A stretch of DNA of 64,000 nucleotides, taken from positions 496,001 to 560,000 of the forward strand of contig NZ_CP124681.1 in assembly GCF_029961765.1 (NCBI RefSeq). Reading direction: 5' to 3'. Every line of letters begins with the position of its first letter. Within the stretch, counting starts at the first letter, position 1. A program made the position numbers and the translations under genes. Source of the DNA: Nocardioides sp. QY071 (GTDB lineage: Bacteria > Actinomycetota > Actinomycetes > Propionibacteriales > Nocardioidaceae). Below are positions 58,260 to 64,000 of this stretch, piece by piece. A model generated the notes under the pieces. It was not told the origin of the DNA, made no database searches, and saw only the letters and a list, made by a program, of their open reading frames with translations.

Positions 58260-58814
58260 ATGGGTGTCGAGGAGAAGCTCCCGAGCGGAGTCCTGCTGAG
58301 CACGGTCGAGGGCCTGGCCGGCTACATGCGCAAGGCCAGCTTCTGGCCGGCGACCTTCGGGCTCGCGTGCTGCGCGATCGAGATGATGACCAGCGGCGGC
58401 CCGAAGTACGACCTCGCCCGGTTCGGCATGGAGGTCTTCCGCGCCAGCCCGCGCCAGGCCGACCTGATGATCGTGGCCGGCCGGGTCAGCCAGAAGATGG
58501 CCCCGGTCCTGCGCCAGATCTACGACCAGATGGCCGAGCCCAAGTGGGTGCTCGCGATGGGCGTGTGCGCCAGCAGCGGCGGCATGTTCAACAACTACGC
58601 GATCGTCCAGGGCGTCGACCACGTCGTCCCCGTCGACATGTACCTCCCGGGTTGCCCGCCTCGCCCCGAGATGCTCATCGACGCGATCCTCAAGCTCCAC
58701 GACAAGGTCCAGCACACCCCGCTCGGCGCCAACCGCCAGGCGCAGATCCGTGAGCTCGAGGCCGAGGGCCTGGTCGCCCTTCCCACCAGCGACATGAGGG
58801 GGATGCTCCGGTGA
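58260..58814 (+). CDS. nuoB: NADH-quinone oxidoreductase subunit B
   Basis: 184 residues, carrying the N2 [4Fe-4S] cluster next to quinone. Cluster ligands are in [11 protein letters not shown] (adjacent cysteines, near residue 39), [14 protein letters not shown] and [14 protein letters not shown]. Menaquinone made by the men genes upstream is the acceptor. ATG at 58260, 2 bp after nuoA, and it overlaps nuoC by 4 bp. Confidence 0.97.
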   Translation: MGVEEKLPSGVLLSTVEGLAGYMRKASFWPATFGLACCAIEMMTSGGPKYDLARFGMEVFRASPRQADLMIVAGRVSQKMAPVLRQIYDQMAEPKWVLAMGVCASSGGMFNNYAIVQGVDHVVPVDMYLPGCPPRPEMLIDAILKLHDKVQHTPLGANRQAQIRELEAEGLVALPTSDMRGMLR

Positions 58815-59541
58815 GCGACGACAAGCCCGCCGGTCCCGAGAAGGCGGTCGAGCAGCCCGCGGTCGAGCAGTCCCCGGAGAACGCTCCCGAGGCGCTCGGC
58901 GAGCCGGGCCTCGAGGTCCGTGCGGTCGGCGAGCGCCACGGCATGTTCGGCGTCAAGGGCTCCGGCGACACCAGCGGGTACGGCGGCCTGGTGGCTCCCG
59001 TGGTCCTACCCGGTGCGGCGCAGCGCCCCTACGGCGGCTGGTTCGACAAGGTCGCCGACGTGCTCGACCCGCTGATCGAGCAGGTCGTGATCCACCGCGG
59101 CGAGATCACCTTCCACGTCCACCGCGACCACCTGAGCGAGGTGGCGAAGAAGCTCCGCGACGACCCGAGCCTGCGCTTCGAACTGCTCTCGGGGGTCAGC
59201 GGCGTGCACTACCCGGGTGACACCGGCCGCGAGCTGCACGCGGTCTACCACCTGATGTCGTTCACCTGGAACCGCCGGGTCCGCGTCGAGGTCGCCGTAC
59301 CCGACGCCGATCCGCACCTGCCGTCCCTCGTCCCGGTCTACCCCGCGGCCGACTGGCACGAGCGCGAGACGTGGGACATGTTCGGCCTGCGGTTCGACGG
59401 CCACCCGGCGCTGACCCGGATCCTGATGCCCGACGACTGGCCGGGCCACCCGCAGCGCAAGGACTACCCGCTCGGCGGCATCCCCGTCGAGTACAAGGGC
59501 GCCAGCGTGCCACCGCCGGACCAGCGGAGGAGCTACAACTG

Positions 59542-59542
<1 letters not shown>
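58811..59542 (+). CDS. nuoC: NADH-quinone oxidoreductase subunit C
   Basis: 243 residues. The first roughly 75 are an acidic, low-complexity extension. The 30-kDa subunit domain contains [20 protein letters not shown] and the signature [29 protein letters not shown]. It lies at the junction of the peripheral arm with NuoB and NuoD. GTG start at 58811. The stop shares one base with the nuoD start. Confidence 0.96.
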
Positions 59543-60875
<1,333 letters not shown>

Positions 60876-60879
<4 letters not shown>

Positions 60880-61601
60880 GCACCCAGCCCAGCGCCAACC
60901 AGCTGGACGACAAGACGATCGCCGAGCTGCGCGAGATCGCCGAGCGCTACCCCGAGCCGCGCTCGGGCCTGCTGCCGATGCTGCACCTCGTGCAGTCGGT
61001 ACAGGGCCGGATCACCCCCGAGGGCATCGAGGCCTGCGCCGCGATCCTGGAGATCAGCGCTGCCGACGTCAACGGCGTCGCCACCTTCTACACGATGTAC
61101 AAGCGCCACGGCGTCGGCGACTACCACGTCGGTGTGTGCACCAACACGCTGTGCGCGGTGATGGGCGGCGACGCGATCCTCCAGCGGCTCGAGGACCACC
61201 TCGAGATCGGCAACGACGAGGTCGCAGTCCAGCGCCAGGGCGACTCGCGCACGGTCAGCCTCGAGCACATCGAGTGCAACGCGGCCTGCGACTACGCGCC
61301 GGTGGTGATGGTCAACTGGGAGTTCATGGACAACCAGACCCCCGAGTCGGCGGTCCAGATGGTCGAGGCACTGCGCGCCGGCCACGAGGTCAGCTCGACC
61401 CGAGGACCCAAGCTCTGCACCTGGCGCGAGGCCGAGCGGGTCCTCGCCGGGTTCCCCGACGGCCGCGTCGACGAGGGCCCCTCCGCGGGCTCCGCGTCGC
61501 TCGCCGGCCTCGAGATCGCCCGCCAGCGCGGCTGGCACGCCCCCGATCCGGCGGCCACGCCCGCCGTCGAGGCCGCACAGAAGTCGGAGAGCGACGCATG
61601 A
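60876..61601 (+). CDS. nuoE: NADH-quinone oxidoreductase subunit E
   Basis: 241 residues, 24-kDa subunit with the [2Fe-2S] cluster N1a. Ligands are in [14 protein letters not shown] (Cys-x4-Cys) and [18 protein letters not shown] (Cys-x3-Cys). The C-terminus is longer than in E. coli by about 70 residues, ending in an Ala-rich tail, as in other actinobacteria. Its stop is followed by a 57-bp gap before nuoF, the only large gap among these nuo genes. Confidence 0.96.
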
Positions 61602-61605
61602 GCGT

Positions 61606-61643
61606 GTTTCGAGACGCTCGCTGGCGCTCGCTCCTCAACAACC
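61606..61643. repeat. candidate intergenic repeat between nuoE and nuoF
   Basis: The spacer begins GTTTCGAGACGCTCG and ends GCTCCTCAACAACC. Sequences of this form are, from memory, frequent between genes in Nocardioides-type genomes. It is inserted in an operon whose other junctions overlap or nearly touch. A 22-codon open frame starting in the nuoE stop is considered an accident. Confidence 0.45.
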
Positions 61644-61658
61644 GGGAGAGGACACTCC

Positions 61659-62969
61659 GTGGCTGACATTCTGACCCCGGTCCTCACCGACATCTGGGAC
61701 GCCGAGCAGTCCTGGAAGCTCGCGACGTACGCAGGCAAGGGCGGCTACTCCGCCCTCGACGTCGCCTTCGCGATGAGCCCCGACGACGTCATCGCCGCCG
61801 TCAAGGACAGCGGCCTGCGCGGCCGGGGCGGCGCCGGCTTCCCCACCGGCATGAAGTGGTCGTTCATCCCGCAGGACAACCCGAAGCCGAAGTACCTCGT
61901 CGTCAACGCCGACGAGTCCGAGCCGGGCACCTGCAAGGACATCCCGCTGATGATGGGCAACCCCCACGTCCTCGTCGAGGGCGTCATCATCAGCTCCTAC
62001 GCCATCCGCGCCAACAAGGCGTTCATCTACATCCGCGGCGAGGTTGTCCACGTCATTCGCCGGGTCCAGGCCGCCGTCGCCGAGGCGTACGCCGCCGGCC
62101 ACCTCGGCAAGGACATCCACGGCTCCGGCTACGACCTCGACGTCGTCGTCCACGCCGGTGCCGGGGCCTACATCTGCGGCGAGGAGACCGCCCTCCTCGA
62201 GGGCCTCGAGGGCCGCCGCGGCCAGCCGCGACTGCGCCCGCCCTTCCCCGCGGTCGCCGGCCTGTACGCCAGCCCGACGGTCATCAACAACGTCGAGTCC
62301 ATCGCGTCCGTGCCGGCGATCGTCAAGAACGGCGCGGCCTGGTTCGGCTCGATGGGCACCGAGAAGTCCAAGGGCCACGGCATCTTCTCGCTGTCCGGGC
62401 ACGTGCGGACTCCGGGCCAGTATGAAGCGCCGCTCGGCATCACCCTGCGCGAGCTGCTCGACCTCGCCGGCGGCATCCGCGAGGGCCACCAGCTGAAGTT
62501 CTGGACCCCTGGCGGATCGAGCACCCCGCTGCTCACGGCCGAGCACCTCGACGTCCCCCTCGACTTCGAGGGCGTCGGAGCCGTCGGCTCGATGCTCGGC
62601 ACCCGCGCGCTGCAGATCTTCGACGAGACGGTCTGCGTGGTCCGTGCGGTGCTGCGCTGGACGGAGTTCTACAAGCACGAGTCGTGCGGCAAGTGCACCC
62701 CGTGCCGCGAGGGCACGTGGTGGCTGGTGCAGGCGCTGACCCGCCTCGAGAACGGCCAGGGCAGCGAGGCCGACCTCGACCAGCTGCTCGACCAGTGCGA
62801 CAACATCCTCGGACGCTCCTTCTGCGCGCTCGGCGACGGCGCGACCAGTCCGGTGTCCAGCTCGATCCAGCACTTCCGCGACGAGTACCTCGCCCACCTC
62901 GAGCAGGGCGGCTGCCCGTTCGACCCGGCGCGGTCCACCGCGTGGTCCGGAACGGAGGTCTCGGCATGA
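61659..62969 (+). CDS. nuoF: NADH-quinone oxidoreductase subunit F
   Basis: 436 residues, 51-kDa subunit that oxidises NADH with FMN. The nucleotide site is [20 protein letters not shown] near residue 48, the FMN region includes [20 protein letters not shown], and N3 cluster ligands are in [17 protein letters not shown] near residue 347. GTG at 61659 with GGGAGAGG upstream. Overlaps nuoG by 4 bp. Confidence 0.97.
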   Translation: MADILTPVLTDIWDAEQSWKLATYAGKGGYSALDVAFAMSPDDVIAAVKDSGLRGRGGAGFPTGMKWSFIPQDNPKPKYLVVNADESEPGTCKDIPLMMGNPHVLVEGVIISSYAIRANKAFIYIRGEVVHVIRRVQAAVAEAYAAGHLGKDIHGSGYDLDVVVHAGAGAYICGEETALLEGLEGRRGQPRLRPPFPAVAGLYASPTVINNVESIASVPAIVKNGAAWFGSMGTEKSKGHGIFSLSGHVRTPGQYEAPLGITLRELLDLAGGIREGHQLKFWTPGGSSTPLLTAEHLDVPLDFEGVGAVGSMLGTRALQIFDETVCVVRAVLRWTEFYKHESCGKCTPCREGTWWLVQALTRLENGQGSEADLDQLLDQCDNILGRSFCALGDGATSPVSSSIQHFRDEYLAHLEQGGCPFDPARSTAWSGTEVSA

Positions 62970-64000
62970 CGACCGGGGAAGTCGAGAAGACCGATCTCGT
63001 CACCGTCACCATCGACGGCGTCCAGGTCAGCGTCCCCAAGGACACCCTGGTGATCCGGGCCGCCGAGCAGGTCGGCGTACAGATCCCGAGGTTCTGCGAC
63101 CACCCGCTGCTCGCGCCCGTCGGCGCCTGCCGCCAGTGCCTGGTCGACGTCCCCGACGCCGGCAACGGCCGCGGCTTCCCCAAGCCGCAGGCCTCGTGCA
63201 CGCTGCCGGTCGCCGAGGGCATGGTCGTCAGCACCCAGGTCACCAGCCCGGTCGCCGACAAGGCGCAGCAGGGCGTGATGGAGCTGCTGCTCATCAACCA
63301 CCCGCTCGACTGCCCGGTCTGCGACAAGGGCGGCGAGTGCCCGCTGCAGAACCAGGCGATGTCCAACGGCCGCGGCGAGTCCCGCTTCTCCGACGACCGC
63401 AACCGCGGCGTGAAGCGCACCTTCCCCAAGCCGATCAACCTCTCGCCGACGGTGCTGCTCGACCGCGAGCGCTGCATCGTGTGCCAGCGCTGCACCCGGT
63501 TCGCCGACGAGATCGCCGGCGACCCGTTCATCGCGCTGGTCGAGCGCGGCGCCCAGCAGCAGATCGGCATCGCCGAGGACGCACCGTTCCTGTCGTACTT
63601 CTCCGGCAACGTCATCCAGATCTGTCCCGTCGGCGCGCTCACCTCCGAGCAGTACCGGTTCCGGTCCCGCCCCTTCGACCTGGTCTCGACGCCGGGCATC
63701 GCCGAGCACGACGCCTGCGGCTCCGCGATCCGCGTCGACCACCGCCGTGGCGCCGTGCTGCGCCGCCAGGCCGGCAACGACCCCGCGGTCAACGAGGAGT
63801 GGATCAGCGACAAGGACCGGTTCGCGTTCGCCTACACGCAGGGTGACGACCGGATCACCTACCCGCAGGTCCGCGACGAGGACGGCTCACTGCGCCCGGC
63901 CTCGTGGCCCGAGGCGTTCACCGTCGCCGCCCGCGGTCTCGCCGCCGCGAAGGCGGCCGGCGGCGTCGGCGTACTGACCGGCGGCCGGCTGACGGCCGAG
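62966..64000 (+). CDS. nuoG: NADH-quinone oxidoreductase subunit G (5' part)
   Basis: The first 345 codons of the 75-kDa subunit, cut by the window end. An N-terminal [2Fe-2S] domain has [20 protein letters not shown]. Next comes the His-Cys3 cluster in [19 protein letters not shown], then [16 protein letters not shown] and [14 protein letters not shown] for a [4Fe-4S] cluster. The molybdopterin-like domain begins near residue 230. ATG at 62966 overlaps the nuoF stop. Confidence 0.96.
   Translation, partial: MTTGEVEKTDLVTVTIDGVQVSVPKDTLVIRAAEQVGVQIPRFCDHPLLAPVGACRQCLVDVPDAGNGRGFPKPQASCTLPVAEGMVVSTQVTSPVADKAQQGVMELLLINHPLDCPVCDKGGECPLQNQAMSNGRGESRFSDDRNRGVKRTFPKPINLSPTVLLDRERCIVCQRCTRFADEIAGDPFIALVERGAQQQIGIAEDAPFLSYFSGNVIQICPVGALTSEQYRFRSRPFDLVSTPGIAEHDACGSAIRVDHRRGAVLRRQAGNDPAVNEEWISDKDRFAFAYTQGDDRITYPQVRDEDGSLRPASWPEAFTVAARGLAAAKAAGGVGVLTGGRLTAE

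Noticed and set aside
61598-61666. 22-codon open frame starting in the nuoE stop codon
   Set aside because: It overlaps the nuoF start out of frame, consists of repeat-like sequence and shows no protein signal.

Overview
The window is high-GC DNA from an actinobacterium. Protein features, many GTG starts, mostly leaderless-looking promoters, a menaquinone/cytochrome-c-maturation gene set and close gene-order agreement (from memory) with Mycobacterium tuberculosis Rv0495c to Rv0558 point to a free-living member of the Nocardioidaceae or a relative. BldC-like and BldN-like regulators and a rex-hemACD arrangement also recall Streptomyces. No rRNA, tRNA or CRISPR array was seen.

Layout. 1-6.7 kb: radA (3' end outside the window), a LacI regulator, a methyltransferase/VOC pair, a Cys-rich conserved protein, a Ppx/GppA phosphatase and a sugar-phosphate-isomerase-like protein. 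6.7-15.1 kb is a mosaic: TetR plus ABC-2 transporter, proline dehydrogenase-like gene and proC, a cupin-AraC regulator with a DUF1772 gene, a HAD phosphatase, trpS behind a tryptophan attenuator, and a membrane protein/TetR pair with an operator. 15.4-24 kb: bldC-like, bS22, epimerase, acyltransferase, a BldN-like sigma factor with its presumed anti-sigma factor, SerB-like HAD, acyl-CoA ligase, glutaredoxin and rex. 24-31 kb: hemA-hemC-hemD, a SigE-family sigma factor with a membrane-anchored partner, and hemB. 31-35 kb: a small sugar/glycosyltransferase cassette split by an IS110-family element. 35-43 kb: secreted transglycosylase, hemL and the cytochrome c maturation operon (mutase, TlpA, CcdA, ResB, CcsB). 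43-57 kb: menaquinone genes menA, menE, menC, menD and menG, interrupted between menA and menE by an island with glutathione-type biosynthesis genes (gshA-like, gshB-like, MAPEG, MarR) bracketed by two paralogous MFS exporters. 57.9-64 kb: nuoA-nuoG, with nuoG running out of the window.

Functionally the core is respiration: heme synthesis, cytochrome c assembly, menaquinone and complex I. Rex-box-like sites precede both rex-hemACD and nuo, so NADH-linked redox control probably ties these together. The most unusual features are the glutathione-type island in a lineage expected to use mycothiol, a textbook Trp attenuator in front of trpS, and a set of unrelated palindromic elements (about 53-208 bp). 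Several of these sit at gene 3' ends and supply stop codons, and one lies in frame inside menD.
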